Below, piece by piece: positions 1 through 7,320 of a stretch of 30,279 bases of DNA. The number at the start of each line of letters is the position of its first letter. Within the stretch, counting starts at the first letter, position 1. The position numbers were made by a program, and so were the translations under genes. Under the pieces are notes generated by a model, which saw only the letters and a list, made by a program, of their open reading frames with translations, had not been told where the DNA came from and did not search any database. Origin of the DNA: a virus; IMG/VR virus record IMGVR_UViG_3300006921_000083, positions 1-30,279 of that record; one strand, given 5' to 3'.

Positions 1-1868
1 CTAGCATGAATTTTTCCGCAGATATTGCCTGATCTATAAAACTCCAGCATCTCGCCGTCTGAATCTAGACGGTTTAAAGTCATATTGTTTCCGTCACGCG
101 CAACATCAATCCTTCCAGCACCAGCCGCAGGCATTGACAACGCTATACCGCCGTTACCAGAGCCGCTGTTGTTGTATAGAGTCGTATCAGTTGTTCCAAC
201 AAATACGTTACCGTTACCATCAATCGTAACTGCGGTAGACGTAGCATTATCATCAATGCCCAGACTAGGAGAGGTTCCTGTTTGTGGGTACAACTGCCAC
301 GTTGAGCCGTCATAGACCATAGTGACAGAGATACCGCTTACGTCCATTACTAGGTCAGCGGCTACACCTTCAATAGTAGAACTGTTACGCCCTACAGTTA
401 GGTTTGTAGTAGCCCAAGCGTTACCGTCTGCAATAATAACTTGATCGCCTGTAGATGGGCTTGCAGGCAGCGTAATCGTAAACGCGCCTCCAGCAGTGTT
501 TGCAATAACACCTTCACCCGCAGACATAGTGTAGTTAGCCGTCTTAGTGACATAAGTAATACCACCGCCACCAGACACATCACCAAAAGACAATGTGCCA
601 CTGCCGTTGGTAACAAGGGCTTGACCGCTTGATCCGTCGCTAGTTGGATATGTAAGAGAGTTTGCTACCAAAGCACTAAACGTACCTGCGGCTGCTGAAG
701 AACCACCAATAACAGTTCCGTCAATCGTACCGCCATCAATGTCAGGCGTGTTGATGTCAGGAGATGTAAGCGTTTTATTGGTTAGCGTTTGCGTGGCTGT
801 GTCTGAAATAAGATTACTACCAGCAGCCGGTAAAACTAACGTGTTTGACGCGCTAAGAGAATGAGGCGCACCTTCAAGCGTTTGCGCGTGGGCGTTACTA
901 GACTCACAATAAAATTTTATTTTAGAGACAGCACCAGCATTTTTTAAATCAATAAGGCCGCTTTCAATGCTTACATTTCCATCAAGAACAACTTTACCAG
1001 AGCCATTAGGCGTAATGGCAATATTTGCATTGCTTGTGCTTACAATGGCGTTGCCGTTTACATCTAAACTTCCACCAAGCTGAGGAGTCGTGTCTTCTAC
1101 AACATTTGAAATACCGCCACCGCCAGCAACAACTTGAGCATCAACGTATGCCTTAACTGACTGCTGACTAGGAATAGACGTAGCGGAGTTACTGCTCATG
1201 TTGTCTTCATCGACAAAGGCCGTAACACCATCCAATACATTTAACTCTGTAGCAGTAGCAGTAACACCGTCTAGTATATTTAGTTCAGCAGCAGTACTTG
1301 TAACGCCATCCAGGATGTTAAGTTCTGCTGTGCTAGAGGTAACCCCGTCTAGAATGTTTAACTCTGTAGCGGTACTAGTAACTCCATCTAGAATGTTAAG
1401 TTCTGCTGCTGTAGACGTAACGCCATCAAGAATATTAAGTTCTGCGGTGGTAGACGTAACTCCATCAAGGATGTTTAGCTCTGCTGTACTAGATGTAACA
1501 CCGTCAAGAATATTTAACTCTGTGGCTGTTGATGTAACACCGTCTAGGATATTTAATTCAGCCGTAGTAGAAGTAACGCCGTCTAAGATATTTAGCTCTG
1601 CGGCTGTAGCTGTTACTCCATCAAGAATATTTAGTTCTGCAGTAGAGGATGTAATGCCATCCAAGGTATTAATTTCTGCCGCTGTTGCAGTGACAGCAGT
1701 ACCGTTAATCGAAAGACTACTTGGGTTTGATCCTACTTCAATAACAGCGCCGCTACCGTTTTCTGTGTACAGACGCCTGTTAGTCAGATCAATCGCTGGT
1801 TCGCCTTGGACTAAATCACTAGCTGCAGGCGCACCTGATCCGTTTTTAAGTTTTATAGTGGTAGCCAT
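1..1868 (-). CDS. Tail fibre protein, 3' end cut by window edge
   Basis: An open frame of 622 codons runs from ATG at 1868 off the left edge with no stop, so the C-terminus is missing. The N-terminus (residues 1-50) has the LVQGEPAIDLTNRRLYTE motif that I recognise from many marine phage fibres. Residues about 60-215 are twelve tandem 13-residue units around ELNILDGVT. After that come glycine-rich beta-type segments (GGGGI, TLTNKTL, DGTVIGGSSA) and a section with ITLPASPSTGDQV. These features fit a long trimeric beta-helical fibre used for receptor binding. It follows the capsid gene and a terminator, with a GGAG ribosome site before the ATG. The fibre assignment is firm; the receptor is unknown. 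Confidence 0.88.
   Translation of the reverse strand, partial: MATTIKLKNGSGAPAASDLVQGEPAIDLTNRRLYTENGSGAVIEVGSNPSSLSINGTAVTATAAEINTLDGITSSTAELNILDGVTATAAELNILDGVTSTTAELNILDGVTSTATELNILDGVTSSTAELNILDGVTSTTAELNILDGVTSTAAELNILDGVTSTATELNILDGVTSSTAELNILDGVTSTAAELNILDGVTATATELNVLDGVTAFVDEDNMSSNSATSIPSQQSVKAYVDAQVVAGGGGISNVVEDTTPQLGGSLDVNGNAIVSTSNANIAITPNGSGKVVLDGNVSIESGLIDLKNAGAVSKIKFYCESSNAHAQTLEGAPHSLSASNTLVLPAAGSNLISDTATQTLTNKTLTSPDINTPDIDGGTIDGTVIGGSSAAAGTFSALVANSLTYPTSDGSSGQALVTNGSGTLSFGDVSGGGGITYVTKTANYTMSAGEGVIANTAGGAFTITLPASPSTGDQVIIADGNAWATTNLTVGRNSSTIEGVAADLVMDVSGISVTMVYDGSTWQLYPQTGTSPSLGIDDNATSTAVTIDGNGNVFVGTTDTTLYNNSGSGNGGIALSMPAAGAGRIDVARDGNNMTLNRLDSDGEMLEFYRSGNICGKIHA
1222..1689 (-). 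repeat. Twelve tandem 39-bp units (13-aa ELNILDGVT repeat) inside the fibre gene
   Basis: About 468 bases consist of twelve in-frame 39-bp units. Each encodes a 13-residue unit of the form T-[SA]-[ST]-[TA]-[AT]-E-L-N-[IV]-L-D-G-V. Codon third positions differ freely from unit to unit while the peptide stays nearly constant, so protein sequence is under selection. The reverse strand stays open through the repeat by accident. It is a protein repeat, not a CRISPR or an intergenic repeat. Confidence 0.9.
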
Positions 1869-1895
1869 GAACTACTCCAAGAAAAACAAGGGGGG

Positions 1896-1921
1896 AATAA
1901 AAAGGGGCCGTTGCCGACCCC
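1896..1921 (-). terminator. Rho-independent terminator after the capsid gene
   Basis: On the minus strand a 7-bp stem (GGGGTCG with CGGCCCC, one G-U pair) closes a GCAA tetraloop of the stable GNRA class, followed at once by TTTTTATT. It lies 10 nt past the capsid stop codon and before the fibre gene. It would cut transcription so that capsid mRNA exceeds fibre mRNA, as the terminator behind T7 gene 10 does. Confidence 0.85.
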
Positions 1922-1930
1922 GTAGAACGA

Positions 1931-2923
1931 TTACTCGTCAGCGACAGCGAGGATAAATCCTGCTTCGGGACGGTAAGTCTGGATACCGTACAGAGTATCC
2001 GCAGTGTACAGAGTAGAGAGGTACTCTTGCTTGTACTGAGTCTGCGAACGTACAGCCATTTGCTCTGCCATTACGAGAGCGTCTTTGTGGAAGAACAAGC
2101 AACCACGGGTATCAAGAGATGAAGCACCGTTCTCGCCACCTGTCTCAACTATGGGACAGTTGCTAGAAACGTATACGTCAACACCGTACAAGTTACCGAT
2201 GAGTCCTGACTCAACACCACGACCACCAACAAAGTCGGAAGAAACGTAGCGATCAATTCCCATGATTGACTTACGTGACGCAGGAGGGATTACCAAACAA
2301 CGGTTGTCCATAGGTACGTCAGCATCATCCATCAGCTTGATAGCTTCGCGGAATCCGAGGTCAGTGAAGTTGTCACCAGTAGCTACAGTATCAACAGCAT
2401 ACGCAGACAAGCCAGTAGCGGCATTGAAGTAGTAGCTGTTGCTGTTTACCCAGTTTGCGCCAGTAGCGGCGGGTGACTGAGTACGAGTTCCGTTACCGAA
2501 ACCAGTAGCAGCGTTGATAAGGTCAGTGTCAACCTTCAGAGCCAGTTGGTAACCAGCGTCTTCAGTGTAAAACTGTCGCAGAGAGGACAGAGCCTGTACT
2601 TCTACGATGTCTTCGATCAGACGCGAGTACTCAAAGTGACGATCTACAGTGATCTGCAGTTCAGTCTCAAGGTTGGCCTGAATCGTAACTGCAGTAGCTT
2701 CTGCCTTAGCAGATGCAGAGCCACGAATAGGCTTAGGTACGTGAATAACGTCACCCTTCTTACCAGACATCGTAAGACGCTTGACAAGGGGAGCCATTTT
2801 CAGGTTCTTTTGATACGCGGCGATTACTTCGTCGCTCCAGATTTCTGGGATAAAAGTCCCAGCAGCAGTCTTATCTACTACAGCATTAGCTGTGAAATAA
2901 GTGCCAGAGGTTTCATTAGCCAT
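1931..2923 (-). CDS. Major capsid protein
   Basis: A 330-aa protein builds the icosahedral head shell. The N-terminal segment (FIPEIWSDEVIAAYQKNL, about residues 24-41), the VIHVPKP stretch, the DRHFEYSRLIEDI region and the RCLVIPP segment fit the HK97-fold capsid proteins of T7-like and marine podoviruses. It starts at ATG 2923 with AGGAGAAAT just upstream. It sits directly after the acidic scaffold gene and before a strong terminator, the usual arrangement for the most abundant virion protein. Position and size support the call as much as the residues do. Confidence 0.9.
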   Translation of the reverse strand: MANETSGTYFTANAVVDKTAAGTFIPEIWSDEVIAAYQKNLKMAPLVKRLTMSGKKGDVIHVPKPIRGSASAKAEATAVTIQANLETELQITVDRHFEYSRLIEDIVEVQALSSLRQFYTEDAGYQLALKVDTDLINAATGFGNGTRTQSPAATGANWVNSNSYYFNAATGLSAYAVDTVATGDNFTDLGFREAIKLMDDADVPMDNRCLVIPPASRKSIMGIDRYVSSDFVGGRGVESGLIGNLYGVDVYVSSNCPIVETGGENGASSLDTRGCLFFHKDALVMAEQMAVRSQTQYKQEYLSTLYTADTLYGIQTYRPEAGFILAVADE

Positions 2924-2940
2924 GATATTTCTCCTTTAGG

Positions 2941-3744
2941 CTATCGAACCCGACCCTCTGAGTATGCCTTCAGTAATTCATCTGATAGGCTTTGATAACG
3001 ATCTGGGTCGGTACGCATAAGTTTAATAATGTCAGCACGACGATAAACTTTCTTACGTGACCCCTCTGATGTTCCGCGAGCGTTGCCTGTGCTTGCTGAC
3101 TTGACTGCACTCTTACGGGCTGCTTTTTCAGCTTGCGCTGTTTGCTCAACTACTTGGTTACGCTCTTTCCAGAGACTAAACAGTTCGTTGGCAGCATCGT
3201 AGTCGTACTGCTGGTCAGCCTGAACAAACAACTGTGTTCGGACTTTTGACCCTTTGATCCACTCAGCAAACTTAGTATCCTGGAGGATAGCTTCCATTTC
3301 TGGGTGTTGCTGTTGAAGTTGTGCTAGAGTAGACTGTTTTTTAGCTAGTGTAGTGTACTCTTGCGCTTCTTTGATCTTTGGGTGGTTGTCTATTGCTCGT
3401 TGAACAGCAGACTTGGGATCAACAAAGAAATCAACATCATCTTCATCGTCTTGTTGTTGCTGTTGTTGAGGTGCTTGTTGTGTAGAGAGTTGTGTCTGGA
3501 TGTGGTTATCAACAATCTGTCGTAACTCGCCAACTTCCGTACTCTGTTTACCTGAAAACTTCTCAAGTTCTTGGTGCATCTGTACGAGGTCTTCGACAGA
3601 CTTACCTTGGTACTTTTCGGGCAACTCAGGAGCCTGAGGTTGTTCCTCTTCTTGAGGAGTCTCTACGGTGTCCTGTGTGTCGAGTTGATCGGTTGCTTCT
3701 AGTTCCTCTTCCTGACGCTCATCAATTAGTGTCGCTCTTGACAT
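2941..3744 (-). CDS. Capsid assembly scaffolding protein
   Basis: A 267-aa hydrophilic protein. The N-terminal 45 residues are acidic and rich in E, Q and P. Residues about 90-105 are a glutamine run followed by acidic residues. The middle is predicted helical or coiled coil (AQLQQQHPEMEAIL), and the C-terminus is basic (RKKVYRRADIIKLMRTD). An acidic helical body with a basic C-terminal tail is typical of podoviral scaffolds, whose basic end contacts the coat protein. It lies immediately before the capsid gene, 17 nt apart. Primary sequence alone would not prove the role; order and composition make it likely. Confidence 0.85.
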   Translation of the reverse strand: MSRATLIDERQEEELEATDQLDTQDTVETPQEEEQPQAPELPEKYQGKSVEDLVQMHQELEKFSGKQSTEVGELRQIVDNHIQTQLSTQQAPQQQQQQDDEDDVDFFVDPKSAVQRAIDNHPKIKEAQEYTTLAKKQSTLAQLQQQHPEMEAILQDTKFAEWIKGSKVRTQLFVQADQQYDYDAANELFSLWKERNQVVEQTAQAEKAARKSAVKSASTGNARGTSEGSRKKVYRRADIIKLMRTDPDRYQSLSDELLKAYSEGRVR

Positions 3745-3798
3745 TGTAAACTTTACCCCGCCTAAATAGGTTATGGAGAAATAAAATGGGAGTTGCCT

Positions 3799-4023
3799 CT
3801 ATTGAGATTCCCTCGTGTTTTTCCCAGCGTTCTGATGTTCACGAACCCATTTCATGTGCCTGCCGGGGAAATCCCCAGAAGCACCGTCAAGGATGTGATT
3901 AGTTGCTGAGACAATCTTTGTAGCATTAGCACCGCATCCGCACCTACTGGATGTAGTACCTGCTTCTACAAATGCTTCAAAAGTGTGTCCATTAGTACAA
4001 CGAAAATCAAATACTTTAATCAT
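3799..4023 (-). CDS. Small FmdB-type zinc-ribbon protein
   Basis: I start this 74-aa protein at ATG 4023, which overlaps the end of the preceding gene, rather than 30 nt further upstream. The first half reads FDFRCTNGHTFE then SSRCGCGA, the single-CxxG/CxCG zinc ribbon of FmdB-like proteins. The C-terminal half holds GDFPGRHMKWVREH, a motif I recognise from marine podoviral homologues next to the scaffold gene. Function is unknown. The ribbon suggests nucleic acid or protein binding, and the location among head genes suggests an assembly or regulatory role. Confidence 0.72.
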   Translation of the reverse strand: MIKVFDFRCTNGHTFEAFVEAGTTSSRCGCGANATKIVSATNHILDGASGDFPGRHMKWVREHQNAGKNTRESQ

Positions 4024-4264
4024 CTTCTTCAGAAGCCTTGTTTGCTTCCTCATAGTTGGTATTGACGATAGTTTCTAGATTAAGTAAGTGGGCTAATATG
4101 TTTAGTTGTCCCTTACGAAAGTTCATATCATTAGCATCTTTAGCGGCTTCTATACTGTTAATAGAAAGAGCGTTATTAGTAAACTCTTGCATTAACTGTT
4201 TCCAACCGTCTGTAATAAAAAGACTAAAGTATGCGTCATAGTACTGCTGTGTTTCTTGATCCAC
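4016..4264 (-). CDS. Conserved small podoviral protein, unknown function
   Basis: An 82-aa acidic protein with an acidic tail (NKASEEDD). The centre has FRKGQLNILAHLLNLE, predicted alpha-helical. I recognise the general pattern from small proteins upstream of scaffold genes in marine podoviruses, but no activity is known to me. It is the first gene after the strong promoter at 4318-4346, so it heads the scaffold-capsid transcript. Its stop overlaps the start of the zinc-ribbon gene by 8 nt, suggesting translational coupling. Confidence 0.72.
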   Translation of the reverse strand: MDQETQQYYDAYFSLFITDGWKQLMQEFTNNALSINSIEAAKDANDMNFRKGQLNILAHLLNLETIVNTNYEEANKASEEDD

Positions 4265-4317
4265 TTGAGGCCCCTTGGGTTGTCTCTGTTAATAAGATGT
4301 ACCTAAGTACACTGTAT

Positions 4318-4346
4318 ATTATATCATACTTTTTTGCGTTTGTCAA
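4318..4346 (-). promoter_or_regulatory. Consensus sigma70 promoter for the scaffold-capsid genes
   Basis: Minus-strand TTGACA (4341-4346), a spacer of exactly 17 nt, and TATAAT (4318-4323), preceded by TG in the extended -10 position. All twelve consensus bases match. It lies in the gap between the 50-aa basic protein and the 82-aa protein. It would let the host RNA polymerase transcribe scaffold and capsid independently of the terminase promoter. Confidence 0.88.
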
Positions 4347-4349
4347 GTA

Positions 4350-4502
4350 CTATTTTCGTTTTTTGGCAGTTTTTGCTGCTTTTTTAAAGGCAGAGGCCTT
4401 GGGAGCGCCCTTAGAACCCGGTTTACGCATTGTTTCACCTGATCCAGCGGCAATACGCTTACGTTTAGCATTAATGTTACTATATAGACCTCGTTTAGCC
4501 AT
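4350..4502 (-). CDS. Small basic conserved phage protein (MAKRGLY family)
   Basis: A 50-aa lysine- and arginine-rich protein starting MAKRGLYSNINAKRKRI and continuing with MRKPGSKGAP. I recognise this family as very common in marine phages, always tiny and beside structural genes; its function is unknown to me. The start codon lies 1 nt after the preceding stop. The strong net positive charge suggests binding to nucleic acid or to an acidic protein surface. Confidence 0.8.
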   Translation of the reverse strand: MAKRGLYSNINAKRKRIAAGSGETMRKPGSKGAPKASAFKKAAKTAKKRK

Positions 4503-4503
4503 C

Positions 4504-4614
4504 TTAGTATCCTTTAGCCTTTTTTACTTTTTTGCCTGTTCGCTTTGCAGCCGCCTTAGCCTTTGCTTTGCCCTTAGCGGTGTATGAATACTTTTTATTT
4601 CCGACCATTGGCAT
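4504..4614 (-). CDS. 36-aa lysine-rich protein
   Basis: The ATG at 4614 opens a 36-aa frame, MPMVGNKKYSYTAKGKAKAK followed by repeated A/K/G and ending KGY. Small proteins with an MPMV start, a YxYTxKGK motif and a Lys-Ala tail recur in marine phages next to the MAKRGLY gene, which is the case here. The start overlaps the 3' end of the 90-aa gene by 20 nt in another frame. Function is unknown; the charge suggests nucleic acid contact. Confidence 0.72.
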   Translation of the reverse strand: MPMVGNKKYSYTAKGKAKAKAAAKRTGKKVKKAKGY

Positions 4615-4867
4615 AACTTTCTCCTAGTTTAGTTACTGAAATTACCCACTGTTGTGGGATTACTAACTCTGCATCACCCTCTACAATTTTATCGTTTTCG
4701 ATCAATAAGTGAGGGCAAATAATTAACTTTTCTTCGTCGTTGAGTAAAATAGCGCCACAAGAAACAGCAGTAGCTACTTCAATGTTAGTTAGCTCCTCTA
4801 CTCCACGCCAGCCAACATTAGAGCCACCTTGAGCGTCTTTCCAAACTACACAGTATAAATCTACCAT
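4595..4867 (-). CDS. Conserved small phage protein, unknown function
   Basis: A 90-aa beta-rich protein whose ATG overlaps the stop of the preceding gene (ATGGTAG). It contains VVWKDAQGG, a central SCGAILLNDEEKLIICPHLL and the late IPQQWVISVTKL. Small phage proteins of the pattern 'W-x-D ... vGxll ... IPkxWI' are widespread, possibly with an SH3-like barrel, but no function is established to my knowledge. It lies between portal and scaffold in the late block. Confidence 0.6.
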   Translation of the reverse strand: MVDLYCVVWKDAQGGSNVGWRGVEELTNIEVATAVSCGAILLNDEEKLIICPHLLIENDKIVEGDAELVIPQQWVISVTKLGESYANGRK

Positions 4868-5148
4868 TTAACTTTGTTCGCCCAGTAAGCCGCAGAACAC
4901 TTTCCTTTAGCTATGTTCTTAGCGTGTCTAGCCTTAAAGGATTTACGTCTAGCTTTTTCTTTGTCAGTCTTAGGATTTTTACCTGCACCGCTAACTCCTT
5001 GTTGTCCAAACCTAATTGTTTTAACTGAGCCGTCAGCACACTTAGCAACAACTACGTGAGACTTTGTTGCATGATTAGGAGTCCTCTTCGGCTTGTTGTA
5101 CCCGCTTACTCCTGCTCTTGCTAGTCTTGGGTCTTTCTCCTTTGGCAT
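4861..5148 (-). CDS. Conserved basic phage protein, unknown function
   Basis: A 95-aa, strongly basic protein. The motifs DPRLARAGVSGYNKPKRTP, TIRFGQQGVSGAG, and the C-terminal SFKARHAKNIAKG and AAYWANKVKW belong to a family I recognise from many marine phages, where it sits close to portal and capsid genes. The start ATG (5148) overlaps the portal stop (TGATG), which implies coupled translation. Its charge and position are compatible with a DNA-contacting virion or packaging accessory protein, but nothing here proves that. Confidence 0.85.
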   Translation of the reverse strand: MPKEKDPRLARAGVSGYNKPKRTPNHATKSHVVVAKCADGSVKTIRFGQQGVSGAGKNPKTDKEKARRKSFKARHAKNIAKGKCSAAYWANKVKW

Positions 5149-5296
5149 CAGATGACTCCTTCTGGCGCTCGTCCGACATTTGGCCCTCTAGGTCCACGAG
5201 TTTGCTCTCCAGCGCGTCCAGCCTGCTGAATTGGGTTTGGAACAGGCTGTTGATCTGCTCCAGGAGTTTGTTCATTTCGGTTTGTGTCATTAACAC
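5075..5296 (-). CDS. Probable overlapping coiled-coil protein
   Basis: A 73-aa frame from GTG 5296 overlaps the last 149 nt of the portal gene and the first 74 nt of the next gene, in a frame different from both. An AGGAG site (5306-5310) lies 9 nt before the GTG; the in-frame ATG at 5290 is an alternative. Residues 8-40 are a heptad-like helix (LLEQINSLF, RLDALESKLVDLEGQ) and the tail is Lys/Ser-rich. The well-placed ribosome site and coherent coiled coil argue for a real gene, while heavy overlap argues for caution. Confidence 0.5.
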   Translation of the reverse strand: MLMTQTEMNKLLEQINSLFQTQFSRLDALESKLVDLEGQMSDERQKESSDAKGERPKTSKSRSKRVQQAEEDS

Positions 5297-7208
5297 TGGG
5301 TGTTGCTCCTTTGTCGTTTAAGGCTTTCTCTTTTAAGGCTACTTCAGCAATCTTGAGACGCTTCTCAAACTCTTTGTCATCTGTGTCACCAGCCTGAAGA
5401 TTACGTGTGATGGCACTAATCTTGTCAATCTCAAGTTCTTGAGGTGCAAGCTGAGTTTCAATGGCGTACTTACCTGCTCGTGCCTGAGATTCTGCCGCTT
5501 GTCCTTGCAAGGCCGCAGTTTGACTCTGCTGGAACTCAAGCTGTGCCTGCTGTGCCATCTGAGCCATCTGCTGTGCCTGAGGATCTGGCTGTTGAGCCTG
5601 CTGCATAGACGCAATGAGTTCCTCGCGGTTGCTGAGGTTCATGTTGTCTATAATGCTCTGGATCAACACAGGGTAGATTGGGGAATCTTGTTTCATGGTC
5701 TGCAGAAGCTGCACAAGCTGAGTAACCTCGTATTCCCTAGCGATGATACCCAGAGTGGACGTAGCGTTAAACTTGTAGTCAGCTACGGGATAAGACTCAG
5801 GATCAAACTGCATATACCTGTGAGCCGCCTTGGTTACAAACGGAAGCAGGAATGACTGCTGGAAGTTTATAAGAGTACGCTTGTGACGCTTAATAATAGC
5901 ACCAAGAGACATACTGATCCCAGCAGCAGTAGCTTCACCATTGACCTGTCCAGCGATCCCTGCCGAGTCCACGGCACCTGTCGCCTGTTGTACCATTTGC
6001 TGAAGGCTTGCAGCTTGAGCAAAAGTAATTTGCCCCACTTGCCCAAAGTTAAATGGCTGTAGTACTTCACGCGGATCCCCGTTAGTCAAAATCATCTTGC
6101 CCGGACGGACTTCAGGTTTAGCGCCTCTAGGAAGCCGTGTAGCGTCGATAGCGAGCATTGGGTGAATCGTCAGACTCAGGGCATCAATACGTGCGCGTAG
6201 TTCTGTATCTAGTGCCTTCTGGCTGTTGTAGCCCTTCTCACAGACACCACGGCCCCAGAAGCGCCCCGGAACAACGTCCCAAGGAAACGCTACTACAGGA
6301 CGATCCTGCATCATGTAGGGGTTAGCTTCAGCCTTGAGCAGTGTGCCACCGTTAGCTATAACCACGACAGCCTCAACATACATAGAGTCAGACTCAACTT
6401 CTACGCCTTCAGCCTCAAGGAGTGCGCGAGGCACAAGCCCGTAGTACTTGGTCAGCCTAACCTTGTCATCGTTGTAGAGCGTGAGGTCTTGATCTGGCTC
6501 TAGGTCTGTATCAGGGGCCGCTGTATCAATGTACGCTTCGTTGTAAACGCCCTGTTCCTGCAGGAGTTCTACAGAGTGCTTTGACACAAACTCGTCAATA
6601 GCCACACCCATAGCGTCTTCTACAGACGTAGCTACAGGGTCAATCAGGAAGTTCTGGGGCAAGACAGGCTTGAGTTTGACTACGATCCTGTCAGTAATGT
6701 TGACACCTACAGCAGTTAGCTCACCGCCCATAACAGGCTGGGTAGCTGGAGCCATCTCCTTGATCTCCTCAAGGACAATCTCTCCTACACCCGTACCAAA
6801 GACAGCAGAGTTAATCAAGCACTCAGCAACAGCCTTACGTACCTTGGTGTTCTCAAAGTCTTCCGTCAGCTTCTTTCGGAGATACTGAATGTCTTGGTTG
6901 TCTTTGTCATTAACATCGTCAGCAATATCAAACCACTTTCCACGACCAAATGTAGCTTCTTCTAGTTCCGCTACGTTAGACTCTACAGCCTGCTGAAGCG
7001 CAGGAGAGATAATTCGAGAACGCTCTGATAGTCTTTCCGAGTCAGCCGGGTCCCATTGACCTCTCCATAGCCTATAGTATTCCTCAAACCTTGCTTCGTA
7101 GTTTGACTCATAGTTGTCTCTCCAGTTTTCACATTTAGTCATTACCCAATCTTCAAGAGATTCCTCCATCATCAGCGGGTCTAGACTTAAGATTTCTGCG
7201 TCTGCCAT
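5148..7208 (-). CDS. Portal (head-tail connector) protein
   Basis: This 686-aa protein would form the dodecameric portal through which DNA enters the head. The N-terminus (FEEYYRLWRGQW, about residues 40-52), the WDVVPGRFWGRGVCEKGYNSQ section and QQATGAVDSAGIAGQ are typical of large podoviral portals. It is longer than T7 gp8 (536 aa). The extra length is mostly C-terminal: a Gln/Ala-rich helical stretch around residues 535-580 and a Pro/Gly-rich tail. It starts at ATG 7208 with AAGGAA 8 nt upstream. It follows large terminase with one micro-gene between, and its stop overlaps the next start. Confidence 0.9.
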   Translation of the reverse strand: MADAEILSLDPLMMEESLEDWVMTKCENWRDNYESNYEARFEEYYRLWRGQWDPADSERLSERSRIISPALQQAVESNVAELEEATFGRGKWFDIADDVNDKDNQDIQYLRKKLTEDFENTKVRKAVAECLINSAVFGTGVGEIVLEEIKEMAPATQPVMGGELTAVGVNITDRIVVKLKPVLPQNFLIDPVATSVEDAMGVAIDEFVSKHSVELLQEQGVYNEAYIDTAAPDTDLEPDQDLTLYNDDKVRLTKYYGLVPRALLEAEGVEVESDSMYVEAVVVIANGGTLLKAEANPYMMQDRPVVAFPWDVVPGRFWGRGVCEKGYNSQKALDTELRARIDALSLTIHPMLAIDATRLPRGAKPEVRPGKMILTNGDPREVLQPFNFGQVGQITFAQAASLQQMVQQATGAVDSAGIAGQVNGEATAAGISMSLGAIIKRHKRTLINFQQSFLLPFVTKAAHRYMQFDPESYPVADYKFNATSTLGIIAREYEVTQLVQLLQTMKQDSPIYPVLIQSIIDNMNLSNREELIASMQQAQQPDPQAQQMAQMAQQAQLEFQQSQTAALQGQAAESQARAGKYAIETQLAPQELEIDKISAITRNLQAGDTDDKEFEKRLKIAEVALKEKALNDKGATPSVNDTNRNEQTPGADQQPVPNPIQQAGRAGEQTRGPRGPNVGRAPEGVI

Positions 7209-7218
7209 AGTATTTTCC

Positions 7219-7320
7219 TTAAAGTAGAGCTATGCTGTAGCCTATAGTAAAAATTACTACGGCAGATATAGCGTAAATTCCGTATGTATTTAATCTTCTA
7301 AAAACACGCTTGTTGTTCAT
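7219..7320 (-). CDS. 33-aa single-span membrane peptide
   Basis: ATG 7320 overlaps the large-terminase stop (TAATG) and opens a 33-aa frame. A basic N-terminus (NNKRVFRR) is followed by about 20 hydrophobic residues (YGIYAISAVVIFTIGYSIAL). That is one transmembrane helix with positive residues at the cytoplasmic end. The tight coupling to the terminase gene supports expression. A pinholin or holin-like job is possible, but a single span this short could equally modify the host membrane; I do not assign it. Confidence 0.6.
   Translation of the reverse strand: MNNKRVFRRLNTYGIYAISAVVIFTIGYSIALL

Noticed and set aside
1222-1689. Regular 39-bp spacing as a CRISPR array
   Set aside because: Units are contiguous, in frame, with no unique spacers, and code a known fibre repeat.
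1-1868. Diversity-generating retroelement target in the fibre
   Set aside because: No reverse transcriptase or template repeat is visible in the window.
1198-1956. Rightward 252-aa frame with regular VTPS repeats
   Set aside because: It is the exact antisense of the fibre repeat array; the 13-aa periodicity is imposed by the fibre gene and there is no ribosome site or promoter.
4231-4587. Rightward 118-aa frame with hydrophobic stretches
   Set aside because: It is antisense to a promoter and to two small lysine-rich genes with recognisable families; AAA codons read backwards give the Phe-rich stretches.
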